Assembly: GCF_003287285.1 (NCBI RefSeq) | Contig: NZ_QMIG01000013.1 | Location: forward strand, 1-64,000 | From: Phytoactinopolyspora halophila | Lineage (GTDB): Bacteria > Actinomycetota > Actinomycetes > Jiangellales > Jiangellaceae | DNA length: 64,000 nt | Reading direction: 5' to 3' | Shown: in pieces, positions 36,371 to 44,530 of the stretch | How positions within the stretch are numbered: position 1 is the first letter of the stretch | How the letters are laid out: each line of letters opens with the position of its first letter | Position numbers and translations under genes: made by a program | Notes under the pieces: model-generated | Told to the model about the DNA's origin: nothing | The model's database searches: none | What the model saw: the letters and a program-made list of their open reading frames with translations, nothing else

Positions 36371-38778
36371 CCACCCGGAGCTTGGGGGAGCCGGTCGCCC
36401 GGCGGGAGGATCCGAGGCTGCTGTCCGGCCAGGGTCGCTACGTCGACGACATCGGCACGGGGGCGCTGGAGGTCGCGTTCGTCCGCAGCCCGCATGCGCA
36501 CGCGCGGATCGTCGACATCGATGTCACCGGCGCGCTCGACGTCGACGGGATCGTGGCAATCTACACCCACGAAGATCTGCCCGGCCGGGTCGGAGAACCG
36601 CTGCCGCTGCTCATCCCGCACGACGCGCTCACGCATGGGCGCACGCCGTACCCGCTGGCCAAAGACGAGGTCAACCACGTCGGCGAACCGATCGTGATGG
36701 TCGTGGCCACCGACCGGTACGTCGCCGAGGACGCGTGCGATCGCATCCAGGTGGAGTTCGACTTCCTGCCGCCGGTCGTCGGGATCGAGGTGGCTCGCGA
36801 CGCCGAGCACCTGGTCCACGACGATGTTCCCGGCAACGTCGCCGCCCGCCTGGTGCAAGAATCCGGGGATGCGCGCGCGGCCGTGGCCCAGGCGCCACAC
36901 GTGCTGGAACTGGATCTGGAGATCGAGCGCAGCGCGTCCATGCCGATGGAGGGCAAGGCCGTCTTCGCGCGGTGGGACGCCGACGACACCAGCTTGCGGG
37001 TCTACACCTCCACCCAGGCATCTACGTCGGTGCGCGCCGCCGTCGCCGCCAAGCTGGAGTTGCCCGCCGACCGTGTCGAGGTCGTCGCCCCGGATGTCGG
37101 AGGCGGGTTCGGTGTGAAGATCGTGCACCCGTGGCCCGAGGAGATCCTGGTGCCGTGGGCGGCGGTGACGCTCGGCCGGGAAGTCAAGTGGACCGAGGAT
37201 CGCCGCGAGCACTTCGTCTCCAGCGCGCACGAGCGGGGCCAGCTGCAACACGTCAAGGTCGGGTTCGACAGCGAGGGCCGGCTGCACGGGCTCGACGTCA
37301 CCATCTGGCACGACAACGGCGCGTACACGCCCTACGGGATCATCGTGCCGATCATCACCACCACGCAGCTGCTCGGGCCGTACAAGCCGGGCGCGTACCG
37401 GGCGGAGTGCTTCAGCCTCTACACCAACACGGTGATCGTGACGCCGTACCGCGGTGCGGGCCGCCCGCAGGGGTGCTTCGCGATGGAACGGACGATGGAC
37501 GCCATCGCCGACCATCTCGGTCTCGACCGCGCGGTGGTGCGCGAACGCAACTTCATCCGGCCGGACGAGATGCCCTACGACCACGGGCTCGTCTTTCAGG
37601 ACGGCCGTCCGCTCATCTACGACTCCGGCGATTACCCGGCCAGCCTGGACAAGCTGAAGAAGCTCATCGGCTGGGACGAGTTCGACGACTACCGCGCGGC
37701 GGCGCGGGCCGAGGGCCGCCAGGTAGGTATCGGCATGGCCTGCTACGTCGAGGGGACCGGTGTCGGGCCGTACGAGGGCGGGTTCGTCAAGGTGGAGACC
37801 GACGGGAGCGTCGTCGTCGCCACCGGGCTGACCACCCAGGGCCAGGGCCACCAGACGGCGTTCGCGCAGATCGTCGCGGACGAGCTGGGCGTGCCGGTGG
37901 AAAAGGTGACGGTGACCACCGGAGACACCCGCCGATTCAAGTACGCCGTCGGTACCTTCGCGTCACGGGCCGCCGTGATGAGTGGTAACGCGGTCGCGCT
38001 GGCCGCACGCAACGTCCGCGAGAAGGCACTGCGAATCGCCGGGGAAGCGCTGGAGGCCGACCCGCGCGACCTGGAGATCGTCGACGGCATCGTGCAGGTC
38101 AAGGGGACGCCGGGCGCCACGGTGCCGCTGTCCACCGTCGCCGTGCTGTCCAACCCGCTGCGCTACGCCTTCGACGAGGAAACCCAGCGCGCCACCCAGT
38201 TCGCCACACCCGGAGATCCGGAGAAGCCCCCGGTGGCCGAGGACGACGAGCCCGGGCTGGAAGGCACCGACTACTACTCGCCGGCCCGGTCCACGTTCGC
38301 GAACGGTATGCACGCCGCGATCGTCGAGATCGACCCGGACACCGCGGAGATATCGATCCTGCGCTATTGCGTGGTGCACGATTGCGGCACCCTGATCAAC
38401 CCGCGGATCGTCGAAGGCCAGATCCACGGCGGTGTCGCCCAGGGTGTGGCCGGAGCGCTGTACGAGCGCATGGTGTACGACGACGCCGGGCAGCTGCTCA
38501 ACGCGTCGTTCATGGACTTCCTGATGCCCTACGCGACGGAGGTGCCGCGCATCGAGGCCGATCACCTGGAGACGCCATCGCCGCTCAACCCGCTGGGTAT
38601 CAAGGGTGCCGGCGAGGCCGGGGTGATTCCGGGTGCCTCCGTGCTCGCATCGGCGATCGAGGACGCCGAAGGCTTCCGGATTTCGCGGATGCCGATCTCT
38701 CCGTCCGAACTGTACGAACTACGTCAACGGCACGAACGACGCGAGCAGAACACGACGAACACGAAGGACTCCCGCTAA
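36367..38778 (+). CDS. Molybdo-hydroxylase large subunit (CoxL-like, form II)
   Basis: Molybdenum-binding large subunit of 803 residues. The active-site loop reads PYRGAGR (in VTPYRGAGRPQGCF near residue 365), the form II pattern, not the AYXCSFR of true CO dehydrogenase. The base-catalyst glutamate lies in IKGAGEAGVIPGA near residue 745, and TTQGQGHQTAFAQI near 490 is a cofactor-contact segment. The enzyme should hydroxylate a heterocycle; with the barbiturase-like gene nearby, uracil or thymine to barbiturates is the favoured guess, with xanthine as an alternative. It is followed by CoxG with a TAATG overlap. Confidence 0.92.
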   Translation: MTTRSLGEPVARREDPRLLSGQGRYVDDIGTGALEVAFVRSPHAHARIVDIDVTGALDVDGIVAIYTHEDLPGRVGEPLPLLIPHDALTHGRTPYPLAKDEVNHVGEPIVMVVATDRYVAEDACDRIQVEFDFLPPVVGIEVARDAEHLVHDDVPGNVAARLVQESGDARAAVAQAPHVLELDLEIERSASMPMEGKAVFARWDADDTSLRVYTSTQASTSVRAAVAAKLELPADRVEVVAPDVGGGFGVKIVHPWPEEILVPWAAVTLGREVKWTEDRREHFVSSAHERGQLQHVKVGFDSEGRLHGLDVTIWHDNGAYTPYGIIVPIITTTQLLGPYKPGAYRAECFSLYTNTVIVTPYRGAGRPQGCFAMERTMDAIADHLGLDRAVVRERNFIRPDEMPYDHGLVFQDGRPLIYDSGDYPASLDKLKKLIGWDEFDDYRAAARAEGRQVGIGMACYVEGTGVGPYEGGFVKVETDGSVVVATGLTTQGQGHQTAFAQIVADELGVPVEKVTVTTGDTRRFKYAVGTFASRAAVMSGNAVALAARNVREKALRIAGEALEADPRDLEIVDGIVQVKGTPGATVPLSTVAVLSNPLRYAFDEETQRATQFATPGDPEKPPVAEDDEPGLEGTDYYSPARSTFANGMHAAIVEIDPDTAEISILRYCVVHDCGTLINPRIVEGQIHGGVAQGVAGALYERMVYDDAGQLLNASFMDFLMPYATEVPRIEADHLETPSPLNPLGIKGAGEAGVIPGASVLASAIEDAEGFRISRMPISPSELYELRQRHERREQNTTNTKDSR

Positions 38779-39509
38779 TGAAGGTCACCGGTTCCGCTGC
38801 CTTGCATGCTCCACGCGATCAGGTGTGGCAGGCGCTCAACGACCCGGCCGTGCTGGTGCGCACCATCCCCGGGTGCCAGCGCCTCGAAGAGACCGGCCCG
38901 GACGCGTACCGCATGACGGTGTACGCGGGAGTCGGATCGGTGAAGGGCACCTACGCCGGGAACGTGCAGCTGACCGACCAGGAGGAGCCGTCGTCGTTCG
39001 TCTTGAAGGCCCAGGGTTCGGGCGCGCCAGGCACGGTGAGCGCGGATGTGAAGGTGACGCTCAGCGAGAACGGTGACGGCGTGACGACGCTCGACTACGA
39101 CGCGGACGCCATCGTCGGCGGGATGATCGGCGGCGTGGGACAGCGGATGCTGACCGGCGTGGCGAAGAAGACCGCCGGAGAGTTCTTCTCCGCCGTGGAT
39201 GACGTCCTCACCGGTAGGGCCGCCACAGGGGCCGGTGCCGGCACGTCGGGGGCCGAGGGGGCCGGTCCTGCGGCTCCGGCTGACCAGGCCGTTCCGGCCG
39301 CGTCCGGCGTGCCGGGTATGCCGGCCGGCGCCGCGTCGTCGGCGGGGAGCCGCCCGGGCGTGTACGAGGCGCCGGCCACGCCCGCGTCGCAGGGCACTGG
39401 CCTGGCGGGTGTGCTCGGAGGCGATTTCGGGCGCGGCGTGCTGGCGGGTGCGGTGATCGCGCTGGCTGGCGTCGTCGTGGGCGGCTGGGCTGCCGGGCGA
39501 CGGCGATGA
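38778..39509 (+). CDS. CoxG-like membrane-anchored SRPBCC protein
   Basis: CoxG family protein of 243 residues. Residues 1-145 form the START/SRPBCC domain (MKVTGSAALHAPRDQVWQAL, then VLVRTIPGCQRLEETGPDAY). A long Ala/Gly/Pro linker follows, and the C-terminal membrane segment is VLAGAVIALAGVVVGGWAAG near 222-241. CoxG is thought to attach the molybdo-hydroxylase to the cytoplasmic membrane for electron transfer to the respiratory chain. ATG 38778 shares a base with the CoxL stop. Confidence 0.92.
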   Translation: MKVTGSAALHAPRDQVWQALNDPAVLVRTIPGCQRLEETGPDAYRMTVYAGVGSVKGTYAGNVQLTDQEEPSSFVLKAQGSGAPGTVSADVKVTLSENGDGVTTLDYDADAIVGGMIGGVGQRMLTGVAKKTAGEFFSAVDDVLTGRAATGAGAGTSGAEGAGPAAPADQAVPAASGVPGMPAGAASSAGSRPGVYEAPATPASQGTGLAGVLGGDFGRGVLAGAVIALAGVVVGGWAAGRRR

Positions 39510-40837
39510 GCGCCGACCTTCCGGGCCGTACCCTGGCCGAGCTGATCGGGTTGCTGCGGGCGGGCACGGTGAGCGCGTCCGAGCTGGCGTCCGCGTGTCT
39601 GGATGCCGTCGCGGCCCGCGAGGACGACCTACGGGCATGGGCACACCTCGACCCGGACGCGGCGATGGCCCGGGCGCGGGAACTGGACGCCGTGCCCGCC
39701 GGAGAGCGGGGTCCGCTGCACGGTATCCCGGTAGGGATCAAGGACATCATCGACACCGCCGATCTTCCGACGGAGTACGGCTCACCTATCTACGCCGGGC
39801 ACCATCCCGCCGAGGACGCCGACGTCGTGGCGCGGTTGCGCAGGGCGGGTGCGATCATCCTCGGCAAGACGGTGACCACCGAGTTCGCCCTCTTCCATCC
39901 CGGTGCCACGACGAACCCGCACGATCCGGCGCGCACGCCGGGCGGCTCGTCGAGCGGGTCGGCGGCGGCCGTGGGCGCCGGGACCGTACCCCTGGCGCTC
40001 GGAACCCAGACCGCCGGCTCCATCGTGCGCCCCGCGTCGTACTGCGGCGTCGTCGGGGTCAAGCCGACCTTCGGGCGGGTGTCCACGCGGGGAGTCAAGG
40101 CGTGCAGCCGTTCCCTGGATACTATCGGGACGTTCACCCGCGACGTCGACGGTGCGGACGCCGTGCTGCGCGTTCTCGGCGGTGTCGACGCGAACGATCC
40201 CGAACCTGCTGCGGGGGCGCTCGCGGCTGGTCGTGCGCTGCGCGTGGGTTTCGCGCGCACGCCCGAGTGGCACGAGGTGCCCGCGGACTCGCGGGGCAGG
40301 ATCGAGCAGGCGGTACAGAAGGTCGCGGCTGGGTTCGGCGTGCGCGACGTCGAACTGCCGGAAGCATTCTCCGGGCTCGTCGAGGCGCAGAAGTGTCTCA
40401 TGCTCGTCGAGGTCACTCGGGAACTGGCGGACGAGCGGGCACACCATGGCGATCAGCTCAGCACCCGGTTGCAGGATGTGCTGGCCCACGGCGACCGCAT
40501 GACCTGGGCCTACGAAGCGGCGAAAGCGCACGTGCGGCACTGCCGTGGCCTGCTCGACGACGTGTTCGGTGACGTCGACGTGCTCCTGGCCCCGAGCGTG
40601 CTGGGAGAGGCGCCACCGATCGACGAGGGCACGGGCGATCCGGTGCTGTGCCGGGCGTGGACCGCGCTGGGCACGCCGGCCGTGGCCGTCCCAGGTCTCA
40701 CCGGTCCGGCCGGACTCCCGCTGGGTGTTCAGGTCGTCGCTGCTCCCGGCCGTGACGATCTCGCGCTCGAGGGTGCGCGGCAGCTCGGCCGTTCCCTTCG
40801 TGATCGTGAACACTTGTCGTCTCATGTGGCTCGTTAG
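39506..40837 (+). CDS. Amidase (amidase signature family)
   Basis: Amidase-signature hydrolase of 443 residues. The Ser-cisSer-Lys triad is visible: the lysine in GIPVGIKDIIDT near residue 79, the cis-serine in TPGGSSSGSAAAVGAG near 152, and the nucleophile in LGTQTAGSIVRPASYCGVVG (S about 175). It overlaps coxG by 4 bp, so it belongs to the molybdo-hydroxylase operon. Possible roles are ureidomalonase, as in the known barbiturate route, or malonamate amidase if the AllFGH-like trio acts first. Its stop lies inside a hairpin arm. Confidence 0.88.
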   Translation: MSADLPGRTLAELIGLLRAGTVSASELASACLDAVAAREDDLRAWAHLDPDAAMARARELDAVPAGERGPLHGIPVGIKDIIDTADLPTEYGSPIYAGHHPAEDADVVARLRRAGAIILGKTVTTEFALFHPGATTNPHDPARTPGGSSSGSAAAVGAGTVPLALGTQTAGSIVRPASYCGVVGVKPTFGRVSTRGVKACSRSLDTIGTFTRDVDGADAVLRVLGGVDANDPEPAAGALAAGRALRVGFARTPEWHEVPADSRGRIEQAVQKVAAGFGVRDVELPEAFSGLVEAQKCLMLVEVTRELADERAHHGDQLSTRLQDVLAHGDRMTWAYEAAKAHVRHCRGLLDDVFGDVDVLLAPSVLGEAPPIDEGTGDPVLCRAWTALGTPAVAVPGLTGPAGLPLGVQVVAAPGRDDLALEGARQLGRSLRDREHLSSHVAR

Positions 40838-40849
40838 TGTTCATGATCA
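40801..40849. repeat. Inverted repeat overlapping the amidase 3' end
   Basis: TGATCGTGAACACT (40801-40814) pairs with AGTGTTCATGATCA (40836-40849) with one G-T position. The left arm is inside the coding sequence and the amidase stop codon falls in the right arm. It is a member of the TGATCATGAAC family. Confidence 0.75.
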
Positions 40850-40870
40850 TTGGTTGTGAGGGGCCGGCCC

Positions 40871-42103
40871 GTGACCGACCAGTTTGACCTCGTGATCGCC
40901 GACGCCACGCTGCGCGATCGGCCGGGGCGGCACAGCATCGGCATCAGCGACGGGCGGATCGCGGCGATCGAAGACCACCCGCTGCGCGGTACGGACGAGG
41001 TTGACGCGGCGGGGAACCTGGTCACCGAGTCGTTCGTCAACGCGCATCTGCACCTGTGCAAGGTGTACACGCTCGACCGCGTCGGCGATGCCGCACTCGA
41101 CGCCTACACCGGTGGCTCGATGGGCGCGGCGATGACGTCGATCGAGCTCGCCTCCACGGTTAAGGACCAGTACGACGAGACATGGATCGAGCCGAATGCC
41201 CGGCGGGCCGTGGTCGAAGCGGTTCGCCACGGCGTGCGGCACGTACTCGCGTTTGCCGATGTCGACACCAGGGCACGGCTGCACGGCGTGAAGCCGCTGC
41301 TGCGCCTGCGCGATGAGTTCCGCGGAGTCGTCGACCTCCAGGTGGTGGCGTTCCCGCAGGACGGTCTGGTGCGCGATCCGGGCGCGGAGGATCTGGTGCG
41401 CGAGGCCGTGGAGCTCGGCGCCGACGTCGTGGGTGGTATTCCCTGGATCGAGTTCGGCGACGACGGCGCCCGCGAGCACGTGCGCCGGATGTGTGCCCTT
41501 GCCGCGGAGCACCGGCGCAGGGTGGCGATGCTGGTTGACGACGCCGGAGATCCCGCGCTGCGCACGACGGAGATGCTGGCCACGGAGATGATCCGGCAGG
41601 ACCTGATCGGACGCGGTATCGCCAACCACGCCCGGGCCGTCGGGACGTATGCTGAGCCGTCAGTGCGCCGGCTGGCCGGGTTGGCGCGGCGGGCGGGCTT
41701 GACGTTCGTCAGCGACCCGCACACCGGCCCGGTGCGGCTGCCGGTGTTCCTGATGGACGGGCTGGGCGTGCCGGTGGCGCTGGGCCAGGACGACATCGAG
41801 GACGCCTACTACCCGTTCGGCCGCAACAGCATGCTCGAAGTGGCGTTTCTCGCCGCGCATGCGCTGGAGGCGGTGTCGGCTGCCGGCATGGCCCGCGTGT
41901 ACGACATGGTGACCACCAGGGCAGCGGACGTGATGGGGATCGCCGGGCATCGCCTGGAGGTGGGCGGTGCGGCGGACCTCGTCGTCGTGCAGGGCGGCTC
42001 GGTACGTGAGGCGTTGTCACGGCACAGCGCCCCTCCTTATGTCTTCGCCGGTGGCCGCGTCGTCGCGGAGAACGCCAGCACGTCGACGTTCCACCTCGCC
42101 TGA
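40871..42103 (+). CDS. Cytosine deaminase-like amidohydrolase with altered active site
   Basis: Amidohydrolase-superfamily protein of about 410 residues, closest in pattern to cytosine deaminase/AtzC. The metal motif HLH is present (VNAHLHLCK near residue 56), as are VVGGIPWIEF, the histidine of ANHARAV, and GQDDIEDAYYPFGRNSML. Compared with E. coli CodA as I recall it, the histidine of THVDV reads FADV, and the DVHCDE region reads MLVDDA, losing a metal histidine and the catalytic glutamate. It may be inactive or use other chemistry. GTG 40871 follows GAGGGG; GTG 40856 and TTG 40850 are alternatives. Confidence 0.8.
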   Translation: MTDQFDLVIADATLRDRPGRHSIGISDGRIAAIEDHPLRGTDEVDAAGNLVTESFVNAHLHLCKVYTLDRVGDAALDAYTGGSMGAAMTSIELASTVKDQYDETWIEPNARRAVVEAVRHGVRHVLAFADVDTRARLHGVKPLLRLRDEFRGVVDLQVVAFPQDGLVRDPGAEDLVREAVELGADVVGGIPWIEFGDDGAREHVRRMCALAAEHRRRVAMLVDDAGDPALRTTEMLATEMIRQDLIGRGIANHARAVGTYAEPSVRRLAGLARRAGLTFVSDPHTGPVRLPVFLMDGLGVPVALGQDDIEDAYYPFGRNSMLEVAFLAAHALEAVSAAGMARVYDMVTTRAADVMGIAGHRLEVGGAADLVVVQGGSVREALSRHSAPPYVFAGGRVVAENASTSTFHLA

Positions 42104-42135
42104 CCCGTGCCCAGCCCGGCGCCCAGCCCGCGCCC
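42099..42135 (+). repeat. 37-bp direct repeat, left copy
   Basis: A 37-bp sequence starting CCTGACCCGTGCCCAGCCCG recurs at 43656-43692 with two mismatches. The two copies flank the AAA ATPase gene. Confidence 0.85.
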
Positions 42136-42200
42136 GACCCCGTGATCATGAACACTAACCCGTCGTAGACGGGGGGTTAGTGTTCATGATCACGGGGTCG
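42135..42200. terminator. Perfect 27-bp hairpin with TGATCATGAAC arm
   Basis: The arms 42135-42161 and 42174-42200 (left arm starts CGACCCCGTGATCATGAACA) pair perfectly over 27 bp around a 12-nt loop that can fold further. It lies between the amidohydrolase stop and the ATPase promoter and should isolate the two transcripts. Confidence 0.88.
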
Positions 42201-42221
42201 GGGGGAGAGGTAGGGTACAAA

Positions 42222-42250
42222 TTGGTTGTAGTACAAACAGTTCGTACTAC
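42222..42250 (+). promoter_or_regulatory. Promoter with overlapping operator for the AAA ATPase
   Basis: TTGGTT (42222-42227) and TACTAC (42245-42250) are spaced 17 bp, a plausible -35/-10 pair. The inverted repeat GTAGTAC (42228-42234) / GTACTAC (42244-42250) covers the spacer and -10, fitting repressor control. The patch is AT-rich compared with its surroundings. Confidence 0.5.
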
Positions 42251-42260
42251 GATGAGTTGC

Positions 42261-43637
42261 ATGGAAGTGATCGGACGTGAGCGTGAGCTCAGCCGGCTTG
42301 CGTCGGCATGGCAGAACGCGGAAACCGGTAGGCCCGAACTAGCGGTGGTGTGGGGCCGGAGGCGAGTGGGCAAGACGTACCTGTTGTCACATTTCGCCGG
42401 GTCTCGCAGGTCCGTGTACTTCACGGCCACGCGTCAGGACACCGAAGAGCGCCAGCTTGAACGATTCACGGAGCGGCTGCGTGAGCAGCTCGGTGAATCC
42501 GTGACCGATGAGATGACCGGACCGTTTCCGACGTGGGAGGCCGCGCTGCGCTTCGTTGCCCGGCTCGCCCGGCACGAACCGCTGCTCGTGGTGATCGATG
42601 AGGCGCCTCGTCTGAGCTCGACCGCTGGCGATTTCGGCGACGTTGTGTCTGCCGTGTGGGAGAACCATGTCCGGGACCAGAAACTCATGTTGGTGTTGTC
42701 CGGCTCGGCCGTCGCCGTTATCGAAGAGATGCTGGGCCCGCGCGGGGGCATGCACCGCCGTCCGACAGTGGAACTGCGGATGGATCCGTTCTCGTTTCGA
42801 GAAGCTGTGGCCTTTCTACCGGAACTTGACGGGGAGGACTTCCTCCAGGCGTACGCGGCGTGTGGTGGCTATCCGCTGCATCTGCGCCGGTGGTCGCCGG
42901 AGTCGAGTGTCGTCGAGAATCTGACGGAGCTGGCGTTCACTCCCGGAGGGCTGCTGCTCGGTGATGGCCCTGACATCTTGAGTGAGGACTTGGACTGGCG
43001 TGGGGGATATGAGCGCGTCCTGGCCGCGATGGGGCGTGGCGCTCGTCGTCGTTCACGTATCGCTGGCCGCGCCCAGCAGCGGATCGACTACACGCTCGAC
43101 CGGCTTCGAAGGGCTGGATACGTGCGTCGGGTACGTCCCATCGGCGCCGAGGCAGGAGACGACCCGCAGTACGAGATCGGGGACGATTATCTGGCCTTCT
43201 GGTTCTCGGTCCTACGTGATGATCTTGATCTCATCGAAGGTGGCCAGGGCGATGCCGTGCGACGCCGCGCCGACGGCCGTTGGCAGACCCATGTGGCTCG
43301 GGTTCTGGAGTCCGCTGCACGCGCACACGCGCGAAGCATGGTGGACAAGGGGGAGCTTCCGGGCGACACGGTAGTTGGACGGTGGTGGCGAGACGAGACG
43401 GCCGAAGTGGATGTGGCCGCGATTGCGCCGGATGGCAGCCCCGTCCTGGTGGGTGAGTGTAAGTGGAGCTCGAAGCCCATCTCGGTTCGAGAACTCTCCG
43501 AGCTACGTCGAAAGGCGGCTCTCATCGGTGGCTCTGCGGAACCGATCTACGCCTTCTGGTCCCGTGGTGGCGCCGCGCAACTGGCTGCGGACTATCCGGA
43601 CGTGTGGAGCTTTACCTGCGACGATCTCCTGCCGTGA
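42261..43637 (+). CDS. Archaeal-type AAA ATPase with DUF234-like C-terminus
   Basis: P-loop ATPase of 458 residues. It begins MEVIGRERELSRLASAW, then Walker A WGRRRVGKTYLL near residue 33 and Walker B LLVVIDEAPRLSS near 107. A winged-helix linker follows. The C-terminal domain ends with a nuclease-like pattern, EVDVAAIAPDGSPVLVGECK, as in DUF234 proteins. ATG 42261 is typical for the family and lies 10 bases after the -10; ATG 42252 is possible. Function is unknown; such genes often sit alone in variable regions. Direct repeats flank it, and it has no tie to the catabolic genes. Confidence 0.85.
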   Translation: MEVIGRERELSRLASAWQNAETGRPELAVVWGRRRVGKTYLLSHFAGSRRSVYFTATRQDTEERQLERFTERLREQLGESVTDEMTGPFPTWEAALRFVARLARHEPLLVVIDEAPRLSSTAGDFGDVVSAVWENHVRDQKLMLVLSGSAVAVIEEMLGPRGGMHRRPTVELRMDPFSFREAVAFLPELDGEDFLQAYAACGGYPLHLRRWSPESSVVENLTELAFTPGGLLLGDGPDILSEDLDWRGGYERVLAAMGRGARRRSRIAGRAQQRIDYTLDRLRRAGYVRRVRPIGAEAGDDPQYEIGDDYLAFWFSVLRDDLDLIEGGQGDAVRRRADGRWQTHVARVLESAARAHARSMVDKGELPGDTVVGRWWRDETAEVDVAAIAPDGSPVLVGECKWSSKPISVRELSELRRKAALIGGSAEPIYAFWSRGGAAQLAADYPDVWSFTCDDLLP

Positions 43638-43655
43638 TCCGACGTTTGCGCCTCA

Positions 43656-43692
43656 CCTGACCCGTACCCAGCCCGGCGCCCAGCCCGTGCCC
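43656..43692 (+). repeat. 37-bp direct repeat, right copy
   Basis: Right copy of the sequence at 42099-42135, beginning CCTGACCCGTACCCAGCCCG, just after the ATPase stop codon. Confidence 0.85.
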
Positions 43693-43710
43693 CACGGGGT
43701 CGGGCACGGG
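43684..43710 (+). terminator. Hairpin after the AAA ATPase gene
   Basis: CCCGTGCCC (43684-43692) pairs with GGGCACGGG (43702-43710) around 9 nt, with possible extension by CAGCC/GGCTG. It is probably the ATPase terminator. Confidence 0.6.
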
Positions 43711-43804
43711 GGCTGGGGTTCCTTCCGGACCACCTGCTTGGCGGGTTAGCCTCAACCACACGATAACGATCACACGGCCGTGCGAGCCCGTGGAGGTGGT
43801 GGCG

Positions 43805-44530
43805 GTGGACGAGGGTCGACGACGCCCGGTGGTCGTGCTGGCCGACGACGAGGAGGCGATCACCGCGAACCTGGCGCCGTACCTGGAGCGGTCCGGGTTC
43901 GCCGTGCACGTGGCGCAGGACGGAGCTGCGGCGTTGCAGGCCGTCGACGACGTCGGCCCCGACTTGTGCGTGCTGGACGTGCTGATGCCGCAGCTCGACG
44001 GACGTGAGGTGCTGCGCCGGCTCCGCGCGAACGATCACCACATGCCGGTGGTGTTGCTTACCCAGGTGGGTGAGGCCAGCGAGCGGGCCATGGCGCTGGA
44101 GGAGGGCGCCGACGACTACCTGAACAAGCCGTTCGATCCGCACGAGCTGGTGGCGCGTATCCGCGCGGTGTTGCGGCGAGCCCGGCCTGACGGGCGGCCG
44201 CTGTCCACGTCGGAGCGGTTGCGCAGCGGCCGGCTCCACGTCGACCGCACCGCCCATCGGGCGTGGCTGAACGACCGCGAGCTCACGCTCACGCCGAAGG
44301 CGATGACGCTGCTCGACTACCTGCTCACGCATCCGGACGAGCTGCTGACGCGGGAGCGCCTCCTCGAGGTGTTGTGGGGATTCGCCACCCCGGTGGGCAC
44401 GCGGGCGGTGGACAACCGGGTGGCCGAGCTGCGCCGGGCACTCGGTGACGATCCGGCGAGCCCGACCTGGATCGAAACCGTGTCCGGATTGGGCTACCGG
44501 TTCTGCGGGCAGGTGGAGAGTGCCTCATGA
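43805..44530 (+). CDS. OmpR-family response regulator
   Basis: Two-component response regulator of about 241 residues. The receiver has the acidic pair in VVLADDEEAIT, the phosphoacceptor aspartate in LCVLDVLMPQLDG near residue 57, and the lysine of YLNKPFDPHELV near 107. The C-terminal winged helix includes LTPKAMTLLDYLLTHPDELL and VDNRVAELRRALGDD. Several GTGs precede the domain; GTG 43805 is placed eight bases after GGAGG. It overlaps the kinase gene by 4 bp. Targets are unknown. Confidence 0.92.
   Translation: MDEGRRRPVVVLADDEEAITANLAPYLERSGFAVHVAQDGAAALQAVDDVGPDLCVLDVLMPQLDGREVLRRLRANDHHMPVVLLTQVGEASERAMALEEGADDYLNKPFDPHELVARIRAVLRRARPDGRPLSTSERLRSGRLHVDRTAHRAWLNDRELTLTPKAMTLLDYLLTHPDELLTRERLLEVLWGFATPVGTRAVDNRVAELRRALGDDPASPTWIETVSGLGYRFCGQVESAS

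Noticed and set aside
34923-39509. Aerobic CO dehydrogenase operon
   Set aside because: The large-subunit loop is PYRGAGR (form II), not the cysteine-bearing CO dehydrogenase loop, and the neighbours are nucleobase/amide genes.
42135-42200. Insertion sequence ends
   Set aside because: The palindromes have no transposase or target duplications nearby; they are treated as terminator-like repeats.
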